Source: Cryomorphaceae bacterium (GTDB lineage Bacteria; Bacteroidota; Bacteroidia; Flavobacteriales_D; Crocinitomicaceae). From it: a stretch of DNA of 5,657 bases. This document shows positions 1 to 5,657 of this stretch, one piece after another (positions within the stretch are counted from its first letter, which is position 1; the number at the start of each line of letters is the position of its first letter). The notes beneath the pieces are model-generated. The model saw only the letters and a list, made by a program, of their open reading frames with translations, was not told the DNA's origin and ran no database searches. A program made the translations under genes and the position numbers. Location: the NCBI GenBank assembly GCA_027485365.1, contig JAIXRD010000167.1, positions 1 through 5,657 of the forward strand. Direction: 5' to 3'.

Positions 1-344
1 AACTAACCGCATTGCCCTTAACCGAAATTGTTTCAGAAAATGAATTTTTTGATTACGAAGCGAAATACCAAGGTAAATCAAATGAAATAACCCCGGCACG
101 TATTGCTCCGGAATTAACATCTACCATTCAAAAAGAAGCTAAAAGAATCTATCAATTACTAAACTTAAAATCGATTGCTCGCATTGATTTTATGTTGGTT
201 GGAGAAACACCCTATGTAATTGAAGTAAATACTACCCCGGGATTCTCTGCAGAAAGCATCGTACCAAAGATGCTCGCCGAGGCTGGAATTAGCATCACTT
301 CCTTTTGGGAAACGATTATTGAAACGGAACTAATACTGAGCTAG
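1..344 (+). CDS. ddl: D-alanine--D-alanine ligase, C-terminal part (5' end outside the window)
   Basis: This cytoplasmic ATP-grasp ligase joins two D-alanines, using ATP, to make the dipeptide that MurF adds to the UDP-MurNAc tripeptide. Only the last 113 or so residues are visible; the reading frame is open from base 3, so the TTG at 12 is an internal Leu codon and not a start. Seen in order: the active-site loop with FFDYEAKY, whose tyrosine-containing form is typical of D-Ala-D-Ala ligases rather than D-Ala-D-Lac resistance ligases; ITPARI; the metal-binding Asp of ARIDF (codon 186-188); and the Glu and Asn of IEVNTTPGFS (codons 222-224 and 228-230), equivalent to the Mg-binding pair of E. 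coli DdlB. The C-terminus is complete and of normal form. The gene converges on dacB, and their 3' ends overlap by 15 bp. The family call is secure; the missing N-terminus prevents a length comparison. Confidence 0.96.
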   Translation, partial: LTALPLTEIVSENEFFDYEAKYQGKSNEITPARIAPELTSTIQKEAKRIYQLLNLKSIARIDFMLVGETPYVIEVNTTPGFSAESIVPKMLAEAGISITSFWETIIETELILS

Positions 345-1775
345 CTGATTAAGCAATATTTCCATTTGCTGTTTCACCGTTGATTGGCTGCAACTATATC
401 CACTAACAACAAAGGCAAATGCCAACTTTTTTCCACTCAAGGTATGTATATAACCCGCATAGGATTTAATTCCAGTCATTGTACCACTTTTGGCATATAC
501 ACGACCTTCTCCGGATGCCCCTTTGCACAATTCACTTATTGTTCCGGATTTCCCGGCAATCGGTAGTGTATTAAAAAACTCCTCTGACACGGGACTGTTT
601 GTCATATAATCCAATAAATCACAAAAATGTGATGCTGCAATGCGGTTATTACGAGATAAGCCGCTACCATCATATAAACGCAAACCCATGGTATCAATTC
701 GGGTAGCAAGGAATTCTGTGTATATCTTGAGTGCTTTAGAATTTCGACCATCTCCTGTAAGCTTGTATGCCACTCCATTTAACAAGCCCTCTGCAAACAA
801 ATTTACACTTTTTCGATTCGTCCATTTTGCTATTTCCTGGACACTGCGACCATAGGTAGCAAACAACCTATATAAACAGTCATAATCAGGAATAGCCATT
901 CCGCGCGCAGGAAAAACTCCACCGCTTACCTTAAATGAATCTAATAGAAATCGAGACTTAAGAACTTCAGCAAAATTGAATTCAGGATTTGCAACTGAGC
1001 CTCTTACCATATAGCTCGACTGATAGGCAGGTAATTTCCCTGTTGCAATTCGGTGTTCATCGTATGCCCTGCCTTGCAAATTAGAATGATCGCCTTTTAC
1101 ACTCGCGCTTGTAATTTTATTAATTAACTGAAGGTTTGGTTGCATGGGTGATGTACTGATCAAACGGGCTCTACTTCCCGGTTTACCCGTTTCAAAATAA
1201 TATCTTGCCACGTTATCATAGAAGTTAAGTCCGGCAGAAAAAGCCCCGAAATAATTACCCGCATCCCAACCCGACCAACCATACGGTGTACCCTCATATC
1301 CAAAACTAGAGCCATCTACAATCACCTTACCTTGAATTTCATAAATACCTAATTTCTTTAGGCTATCAATCCATGCATCCATTTCTTCAAATTCTTTTCC
1401 TTCCCCATTAAAGAACTTACTTCCAAAAGAAACATCTCCCCCTCCTTTAATCCATAAATTCCCTTTCAAGACACCCTGTTCAATCAGACCATCAGTAAAA
1501 AGCGTCGTTTCAAATCTATAATCAGGCCCTAAAAGTTCTAAGGCCATGGCAGTAGAAAATAATTTTGTAGTTGAGGCGGTGGCAGTAGGAAGCATGGGAT
1601 TGAATGACAACAAGGTATCTGAACTTGATAAATCAACTGCCAAGATTGAGATTTTTGCTCCTGAAAATGACCTATTTGTTACGAAACGCTTTAGCAAGGA
1701 ATCATAAGATTGAGCATTCAACAACAAACTGCTAAAAAAGAAGAAAAGGAAACTATATCTTTGCAGGGTCCTCAT
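330..1775 (-). CDS. dacB: D-alanyl-D-alanine carboxypeptidase/endopeptidase, PBP4 type (peptidase family S13)
   Basis: This is an exported low-molecular-mass penicillin-binding protein that removes the terminal D-Ala from peptidoglycan stem peptides and/or cuts D-Ala-mDAP cross-links in the periplasm. All three catalytic motifs of the serine PBP fold are present in a 481-residue product: SxxK as S68-T-T-K71 (nucleophile Ser68), SxN as S374-R-N376 within YDGSGLSRNN, and the KTG-box equivalent K429-S-G431 followed by TMTG. Other S13 hallmarks are WIKGGGD (108-114) and SVNLFAE (323-329). The length is typical of the family. The start at 1775 is chosen because it places a textbook signal peptide at the N-terminus: basic MRTLQR, then a Phe/Leu-rich core, ending near LNAQS at residues 19-23. 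The frame stays open upstream to an ATG at 1856, but that would bury the signal peptide behind 27 extra residues and run into the divergent gene. No Shine-Dalgarno sequence is seen. Substrate preference (carboxypeptidase versus endopeptidase) cannot be read from the sequence. Confidence 0.95.
   Translation of the reverse strand: MRTLQRYSFLFFFFSSLLLNAQSYDSLLKRFVTNRSFSGAKISILAVDLSSSDTLLSFNPMLPTATASTTKLFSTAMALELLGPDYRFETTLFTDGLIEQGVLKGNLWIKGGGDVSFGSKFFNGEGKEFEEMDAWIDSLKKLGIYEIQGKVIVDGSSFGYEGTPYGWSGWDAGNYFGAFSAGLNFYDNVARYYFETGKPGSRARLISTSPMQPNLQLINKITSASVKGDHSNLQGRAYDEHRIATGKLPAYQSSYMVRGSVANPEFNFAEVLKSRFLLDSFKVSGGVFPARGMAIPDYDCLYRLFATYGRSVQEIAKWTNRKSVNLFAEGLLNGVAYKLTGDGRNSKALKIYTEFLATRIDTMGLRLYDGSGLSRNNRIAASHFCDLLDYMTNSPVSEEFFNTLPIAGKSGTISELCKGASGEGRVYAKSGTMTGIKSYAGYIHTLSGKKLAFAFVVSGYSCSQSTVKQQMEILLNQLAQY
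1756..1763 (+). promoter_or_regulatory. Candidate Bacteroidota -7 promoter element for the exopolysaccharide genes
   Basis: TATCTTTG matches the Bacteroidota -7 consensus TAnnTTTG exactly and is followed by CA, a common context. Transcription would begin a few bases downstream, near 1767-1770, giving a leader of about 75 nt before the glycosyltransferase ATG at 1844. The element lies inside the first codons of the divergent dacB gene. No good -33 TTG is found at the usual distance upstream; the stretch there is A-rich (about 1732-1755). The call therefore rests on the -7 match and position alone. Confidence 0.5.
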
Positions 1776-1780
1776 TAGTG

Positions 1781-1813
1781 CAAAGATGGCAAATCCAAGA
1801 TGCAGAAATTCAA
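1781..1813 (-). promoter_or_regulatory. Weak candidate promoter for dacB
   Basis: Read on the minus strand, a TTG (complement of 1811-1813) is followed after 22 bases by CATCTTTG (complement of 1781-1788), one mismatch from the Bacteroidota -7 consensus TAnnTTTG. The spacing is at the upper end of what is usual. Transcription would start almost at the dacB ATG (1775), making a near-leaderless message, which makes this candidate less convincing. The real dacB promoter could lie further upstream, inside the glycosyltransferase gene. Confidence 0.25.
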
Positions 1814-1843
1814 TGCACGGAAAGGACTTTTCAACACCAACGC

Positions 1844-3028
1844 ATGACAAACTCAACCGAAAGCCCCGTAAATGTACTGCGTATTATTAACCGATTTAAT
1901 GTGGGTGGGCCGGTTTACAATGTAACATATCTTACCAAATTTTTACCCAAACCCTATGAAACCAAACTTATTGGCGGGTGCGCTACATCCTCAGAACAGG
2001 ATGCTACGTATATCCTAGAATCGCATGGTGTAGCATACGAAAAATTAGACTCGATGTCTCGAAGCATTCGGTTTTTAGGTGATTTACGTACATTTTTCGC
2101 GTTGATTAAACTGATCAAAAGATACAAGCCTACCATCGTGCATACGCACGCATCCAAGGCTGGGGCATTGGGTCGAATTGCAGCCAAACTGATGGGTGTT
2201 CCTGTTATTGTACACACCTATCATGGTCATGTATTTCATGGCTACTTCAATCCAATGGTCACAAAGCTGGTTATTCTACTTGAACGATTTTTAGGCAGGA
2301 TAAGTACGAAAATCATTACCATTTCACCGGAACAGCAGCATGAAATAGTAAACAAGTTTAAGATTGTCCCTTTAGAAAAAACAAGCATCATTCCCTTGGG
2401 ATTTGACCTGAAGCGATTTGAAGAAAGTCATTCCAAACGCGATGAATTAAGAGCCGATGCCAGTATACCTACTGAACAATGTGCTGTAGCCATTGTGGGG
2501 CGTTTGGCTCCCATTAAAAATCACCGTTTATTTATTGATGCCGCAGCGCTTGTGGTCCGTCAGTACCCTAATGAATTTATATTCTATGTAGTTGGAGACG
2601 GTGAACTAAAAACAGAAATCAAATCCTATATAGAAAATACGTATCCATTGTTAAACGAAAACATAGTTTTTACCTCATGGATAGCAGATATGACTACCTT
2701 GTACCCAGCCATGGATATTGTCTGTTTAACGTCGTTAAATGAGGGCACCCCTGTTTCTTTAATTGAAGCCCAAGCCAGTGGTATACCGGTAATAAGTACA
2801 AATGTGGGGGGGGTAAAGGATATTGTTCAAGCAAATGAAACCGGGATAATCATGGAAGGAAACTCCGAAGACGAATTGGCTAAACACCTCATTGAATTGT
2901 ATCTAAATAGGTCCTTAAGGATGAAAATGTCACAAAATGCTCGTAACTTTGTAAAGGAAAAGTTTACCTATCAACGCTTAGTGGATGATATGGATAGTTT
3001 ATACAAGACCTTACTTTCTAATGAATAA
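1844..3028 (+). CDS. GT4-family (GT-B fold) glycosyltransferase of a surface polysaccharide locus
   Basis: The 394-residue product is a retaining nucleotide-sugar glycosyltransferase of the GT4/glycos_transf_1 type, probably acting at the cytoplasmic face of the inner membrane on a lipid-linked oligosaccharide. The N-terminal acceptor-side Rossmann domain carries the loop FNVGGP (18-23), HTHASKAG (100-107) and the His-rich stretch VHTYHGHVF (123-131). The C-terminal donor-side domain has VGRLAPIKN (218-226), VVGDGE (249-254) and the EX7E motif EGTPVSLIE (Glu300 and Glu308), followed by the conserved ASGIPVI and TNVGG. The sugar donor and linkage cannot be told from sequence. The ATG at 1844 is preferred over a GTG at 1778 because the family's beta-1 strand (NVLRIINRF) begins a few residues after it and the extra 22 residues look non-coding in character. 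The stop overlaps the start of the wza-like gene by 8 nt. A run of eight G residues encodes part of VGGV (321-324), and a one-base slip there would truncate the enzyme. Confidence 0.93.
   Translation: MTNSTESPVNVLRIINRFNVGGPVYNVTYLTKFLPKPYETKLIGGCATSSEQDATYILESHGVAYEKLDSMSRSIRFLGDLRTFFALIKLIKRYKPTIVHTHASKAGALGRIAAKLMGVPVIVHTYHGHVFHGYFNPMVTKLVILLERFLGRISTKIITISPEQQHEIVNKFKIVPLEKTSIIPLGFDLKRFEESHSKRDELRADASIPTEQCAVAIVGRLAPIKNHRLFIDAAALVVRQYPNEFIFYVVGDGELKTEIKSYIENTYPLLNENIVFTSWIADMTTLYPAMDIVCLTSLNEGTPVSLIEAQASGIPVISTNVGGVKDIVQANETGIIMEGNSEDELAKHLIELYLNRSLRMKMSQNARNFVKEKFTYQRLVDDMDSLYKTLLSNE
2806..2813 (+). repeat. Homopolymeric G8 tract inside the glycosyltransferase gene
   Basis: Eight consecutive G residues span the third base of the Val321 codon (GTG), two GGG Gly codons and the first base of Val324 (GTA). 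In the given sequence the frame is intact. One G fewer gives a TAA stop straight after the two Gly codons; one G more gives a shifted tail of eight codons after a third Gly and then TGA. Either change removes about the last 70 residues, leaving the EX7E motif but losing the end of the C-terminal domain. It is the longest G or C run noticed in this AT-rich window. It may be a slippage hotspot or simply an unusual codon choice. Confidence 0.9.
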
Positions 3029-3776
3029 AACGTTTTTAATTTATTGGTTTACTGCGCTATTCCTCTCGTCATGCAGCGTTTATAATTCGAACAAATTACT
3101 TTCTGATTCTAAGGATCCTACTTATACCATAGAAAGCGTTCAGCCTAAAAATCAAGAGGAAACCATACAATCCGGAGACGAGTTAAGCATTAAAATCTAC
3201 CCAAATGATGGGGAAAATGCCTTAATGTCGATTGCATCAATTAAATCGGAAGAATTAACCACAAAAATGGAAAATGGATTCACAGTGAGTTCAACTGGTG
3301 AAATAAGACTTCCATTGGTAGGAGAAGTAATGGCCAAGGGTTTAACGACAAGTCAATTAACAGAAGCGCTAACCTTAAAACTAACGAAGACAATTCAGTC
3401 GCCATACGTAGAGGTAAGCGTTATAAATCAGCGACTTATGTTATTTAATGGTAAAGGGGCCGGACAAGTAATCCCTTTAGCACATGAAGCGATGACCTTA
3501 ATGGAGGTGCTTGCTTTGGGAGGAGGAATTAAAGAACATGGGAAATCCAACCAAATTCGGCTGTTTCGAATGGAAAATGGGGTTAGAAAAATCTACGAAT
3601 TTGACCTATCAGAAATAAACAATTTAAAAAACGCAGACGTAACGGTTCAAAACCGAGACATACTTGTTATTAATCATCATCCGCGAAACGCTCAAAACAC
3701 GTTACGTGATGCAGGTCCATGGATTAGTATTCTAACAAGTGGCTTGGTAGTGTTTTCAATCTTCAGCAAGTTATGA
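3021..3776 (+). CDS. wza: Wza-like polysaccharide export outer-membrane lipoprotein
   Basis: The 251-residue product is a polysaccharide export (OPX) protein expected to form the outer-membrane/periplasmic channel through which exopolysaccharide or capsule leaves the cell, working with the Wzc-like protein encoded next. The N-terminus is a lipoprotein signal peptide with lipobox L15-S-S-C18, so Cys18 is the predicted lipidated residue. A poly_export domain follows at about 48-137: SGDELSIKIYP, a gap, then TGEIRLPLVGEV and SPYVEVSV. An SLBB-like segment runs from about 138 to 218, in which the usual GxVxxPG form is replaced by FNGKGAGQVIPL before MTLMEVLALGGGI. The C-terminal helix PWISILTSGLVVFSIF (233-248) corresponds to the membrane-spanning helix of Wza-type channels. 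It is shorter than E. coli Wza (about 380 residues), having one SLBB-like unit, as is common in Bacteroidota homologues. The ATG at 3021 is chosen over an in-frame ATG at 2985 because it begins the signal peptide. Its stop shares ATGA with the next start. Confidence 0.93.
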   Translation: MNKTFLIYWFTALFLSSCSVYNSNKLLSDSKDPTYTIESVQPKNQEETIQSGDELSIKIYPNDGENALMSIASIKSEELTTKMENGFTVSSTGEIRLPLVGEVMAKGLTTSQLTEALTLKLTKTIQSPYVEVSVINQRLMLFNGKGAGQVIPLAHEAMTLMEVLALGGGIKEHGKSNQIRLFRMENGVRKIYEFDLSEINNLKNADVTVQNRDILVINHHPRNAQNTLRDAGPWISILTSGLVVFSIFSKL

Positions 3777-5657
3777 CCAGAGAAAAGCTGATTGTAAATG
3801 ACCAGTTCAACCCAATAATTCTAAGAAATATCTTAGTAAAGCATTGGTACAAGCCGCTTTTGCTTCTTATTTTTTTGTTTTTTGTTGCCTTTATTTATTT
3901 GCGCTATACAAAGCCTATATATAATTCGCAAGCTGTACTTCAAGTGATTCACTCCAACAAAGTAAAGCAAGTGCTTGGGGAACAAGCACCTATCTCGCAA
4001 GATAATAGTTTGTCAAAAGACGTTGAGTTACTCCGTTCCTCTATATTATTTGAACATGCGGTTCAAAACTTAAATTTGAATACGAGTGTTTTTAATGAAG
4101 GGAATTTACTTACGGAAAATCTTTATGGATACACCCCATTTTCCATTTTGGTAAAAGATTTATTTGATTCAACCTTGTGTAATACAAAAATTGAAATCAA
4201 CCCCAGTTCAGCGGGCGATTTTGAATTAGTCTTTGAACACAAGGATAAGGTGCTTAAAAAAATCGGGAAATTGGGCGCTCCAATCGTTACTAAATACTTC
4301 AACATTGAAATAAAAACAAATAATAGCGCTGCATTCAATCAACTTATCAACACTGGAAAAATTTACTTTACTTTTAATAATAAGAATCAATTAGTAAAGG
4401 AACTACAAGCCGGACTAAGCATTACACCAATTGATGAAAATGCGCGAACAATTGAGCTCTTGTTTCACCATGAAAATCCCAAACTCTGTTTTCATTTAAT
4501 TCAATCTATTATCAATAGTTACTTTAATTTTGAAAAGTATAAAACACAAGAGGAGAATAGTCAAACCATTGCATTCATCAATGGACAGTTAGATTCTTTA
4601 TCGCTCGTGCTTGATCATTCAAAAGATAGCTTGAACCTCTTTCAAAAATCGCAAAATATACCGAGCATTGAATACGAAGAATCCGACATTACGGGTAACT
4701 TGTCGTCGTTTTCTAAACGCTTAACTGAAATCAATGAAGAATTGAATGCGGTAATCTACGTAAATAATAGAATTTCAAACGATGTTTCTCGCAATGAGAT
4801 TTACCGGATTTTACCCGAATTAGTTGGCAGAAGAAGCTTTGAAGGGTCAATAACTCGACAAATTGAAGAGTTAAATAAACTGTTAGAATCACGAGAGGAT
4901 TTACTGCAAGACATCACCTATGAAAGCAGTAAAGTAAGGCTTATAAATGAACGAGTTAGTAATCGAATTCAAGGGGTTAAAAAAAGCTTAAATGCGATTC
5001 AAGAACGCTTAAAACATGAAAAGCGCTTGATTGAAAATGAACTGGCGAAATACGAAGGAAAATTATTAGGATTACCCGAAAAAACCACCGAATTCAATCG
5101 ACTCAAATATATGGAGGAATTGAATCGAGAGTATTTTAATTTATTCACGCAAAAGAAAATTGAATTTCAAATTAATAATGCCGGATTTTCAAGTGACAAT
5201 AGGTTATTGAGTCTACCGACCCTTGCGGAACAAGCTGTATCTCCGAATAGCACTAAAACGTATTTAATCCTTGGGATTTCCGGAATATTAATCGGATTGG
5301 CATGGCTCTTATTCTACTATTTAACCTACAACGAAATTACTTCATTAGCCGATCTTAAGAATTTACTCCCGAATGAAACTACTATTTTAGGTAGTGTCCC
5401 GCTTCACAAAAGCAAAATGAAGTACTCTCAAATTGTTATTACCCAATCGCCCAAATCCAGGATATCTGAATCCATTCGTAACATTAAATCTAACTTAAAC
5501 TTTATTAATAAGGATGCCCGACTGATTGCTGTATCCTCCTCAATTTCAGGCGAAGGAAAAACCTTTGTTATTATGAATTTGGCTGCTACCTTTTCAACCT
5601 CAGGTAAAAAATGTATAATCCTTGATTTAGACCTACGTAAACCTAAAGTTCATCATG
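3773..5657 (+). CDS. wzc: Wzc-like chain-length determinant/BY-tyrosine kinase (3' end outside the window)
   Basis: This inner-membrane polysaccharide co-polymerase with a fused cytoplasmic bacterial tyrosine kinase is expected to govern chain length and to couple synthesis to export through Wza. The frame is open from 3773 to the right edge, giving 628 codons plus one base. Seen in order: a cytoplasmic N-terminus; TM1 about 28-43; a Wzz-type start (KPIYNSQAVLQV); a large periplasmic region about 45-496 whose later part, about 265-470, is rich in heptad-like Leu/Glu/Lys and probably coiled coil; a GNVR-like segment near 435-472 (LPEKTTEFNRLKYMEELN); a proline-containing AVSPN before TM2 at 497-517; then the kinase. 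The kinase has ESIRNIKSNL, Walker A SSSISGEGKT (588-597, Lys596) and Walker A' ILDLDLRKP (616-624, Asp618 and Asp620). Walker B and the C-terminal tyrosine cluster lie beyond the window, so activity cannot be judged. The periplasmic part looks longer than in E. coli Wzc. The ATGA overlap with the preceding stop indicates translational coupling. Confidence 0.95.
   Translation, partial: MTREKLIVNDQFNPIILRNILVKHWYKPLLLLIFLFFVAFIYLRYTKPIYNSQAVLQVIHSNKVKQVLGEQAPISQDNSLSKDVELLRSSILFEHAVQNLNLNTSVFNEGNLLTENLYGYTPFSILVKDLFDSTLCNTKIEINPSSAGDFELVFEHKDKVLKKIGKLGAPIVTKYFNIEIKTNNSAAFNQLINTGKIYFTFNNKNQLVKELQAGLSITPIDENARTIELLFHHENPKLCFHLIQSIINSYFNFEKYKTQEENSQTIAFINGQLDSLSLVLDHSKDSLNLFQKSQNIPSIEYEESDITGNLSSFSKRLTEINEELNAVIYVNNRISNDVSRNEIYRILPELVGRRSFEGSITRQIEELNKLLESREDLLQDITYESSKVRLINERVSNRIQGVKKSLNAIQERLKHEKRLIENELAKYEGKLLGLPEKTTEFNRLKYMEELNREYFNLFTQKKIEFQINNAGFSSDNRLLSLPTLAEQAVSPNSTKTYLILGISGILIGLAWLLFYYLTYNEITSLADLKNLLPNETTILGSVPLHKSKMKYSQIVITQSPKSRISESIRNIKSNLNFINKDARLIAVSSSISGEGKTFVIMNLAATFSTSGKKCIILDLDLRKPKVHH
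3971..3989 (+). other. Perfect 7-bp inverted repeat (possible RNA hairpin) early in wzc
   Basis: GTGCTTG and CAAGCAC are perfect inverted copies separated by the 5-base loop GGGAA, about 200 bases into the wzc-like gene (residues 67-73). There is no T-run after it, so it is not an intrinsic terminator. It could form a small mRNA hairpin that tunes expression, or be chance; nothing else around it supports a function. Confidence 0.3.

Noticed and set aside
320..360. Possible terminator at the ddl/dacB junction, including the palindrome AGCTAGCT at 339-346.
   Set aside because: The palindrome is only 8 bp with no loop and no T-run on either strand, so it does not qualify as an intrinsic terminator.
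384..855. Two plus-strand open frames (384-566 and 640-855) that might be small genes.
   Set aside because: They lie wholly antisense to the well-supported dacB, have no recognisable domains, and read like shadow translations.
1778..1843. GTG at 1778 as the glycosyltransferase start, adding 22 residues.
   Set aside because: The added residues precede the family's normal N-terminal strand and do not resemble it, and the ATG at 1844 gives the expected length.
1776..1856. ATG at 1856 (minus strand) as the dacB start.
   Set aside because: It would place 27 residues before a clear signal peptide; the ATG at 1775 gives a standard exported protein.
1954..2217. Minus-strand open frame of 87 codons inside the glycosyltransferase gene.
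   Set aside because: It is antisense to conserved GT4 motifs (HTHASKAG, HTYHGH) and its peptide shows no family features.
3868..3884. T7-G-T6 stretch in wzc as a second slippage site.
   Set aside because: It encodes Ile/Phe/Leu residues of the first membrane helix, where T-rich codons are expected in AT-rich DNA, and short T runs are common in this window.
4123..4338. Minus-strand open frame of 71 codons inside the wzc-like gene.
   Set aside because: It is antisense to a continuous, well-supported reading frame and has no recognisable features.
1..5657. CRISPR arrays, insertion sequences, tRNA or rRNA genes, phage or toxin-antitoxin genes, or a new gene system.
   Set aside because: No repeats, transposase motifs, clover-leaf sequences or unexplained genes were found; five known-family genes cover almost all of the window.

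Overview
This window most likely comes from a member of the Bacteroidota, probably a flavobacterial-type lineage. The DNA is AT-rich (about 40% GC by eye). No gene has a clear Shine-Dalgarno sequence. A perfect Bacteroidota -7 promoter motif (TAnnTTTG) lies upstream of the exopolysaccharide genes, and the signal peptides and protein variants (an NAQ-type signal-peptide end, an SSSISGEGKT Walker A in the Wzc homologue, a Wza SLBB region without the usual GxVxxPG form) are of the type seen in that phylum. The assignment rests on sequence character alone; no 16S gene or other phylogenetic marker is present.

Left part (1-1775): two peptidoglycan genes converge. The 3' part of a D-alanine--D-alanine ligase gene (ddl, plus strand, cut by the left edge) ends at 344. 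A complete dacB (PBP4-type D-Ala-D-Ala carboxypeptidase/endopeptidase, minus strand) ends at 330, so their 3' ends overlap by 15 bp and leave no room for a terminator between them. One enzyme makes the D-Ala-D-Ala dipeptide and the other cleaves it from the mature wall.

Middle (1756-1843): a short divergent control region of 68 bp between the dacB and glycosyltransferase start codons. The plus-strand -7 motif TATCTTTG lies inside the start of dacB, and a weaker minus-strand promoter candidate lies in the gap.

Right part (1844-5657): a compact plus-strand run of three exopolysaccharide/capsule genes. These are a GT4 glycosyltransferase, a Wza-like outer-membrane export lipoprotein and a Wzc-like chain-length determinant/BY-tyrosine kinase that is cut by the right edge. 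The start codons overlap the preceding stops by 8 and 4 nt, so the three are probably co-transcribed and translationally coupled. The glycosyltransferase would build part of the repeat unit in the cytoplasm, while Wzc in the inner membrane and Wza in the outer membrane would control polymer length and export. This looks like the beginning of a Wzx/Wzy-type polysaccharide locus continuing past the right edge.

No novel gene system is evident; all five genes belong to known families. The most interesting detail is a run of eight G residues inside the glycosyltransferase gene. Gain or loss of a single G would truncate the enzyme, which makes it a candidate phase-variation site. There are no RNA genes, mobile elements, CRISPR arrays or intergenic stretches above 300 bases.
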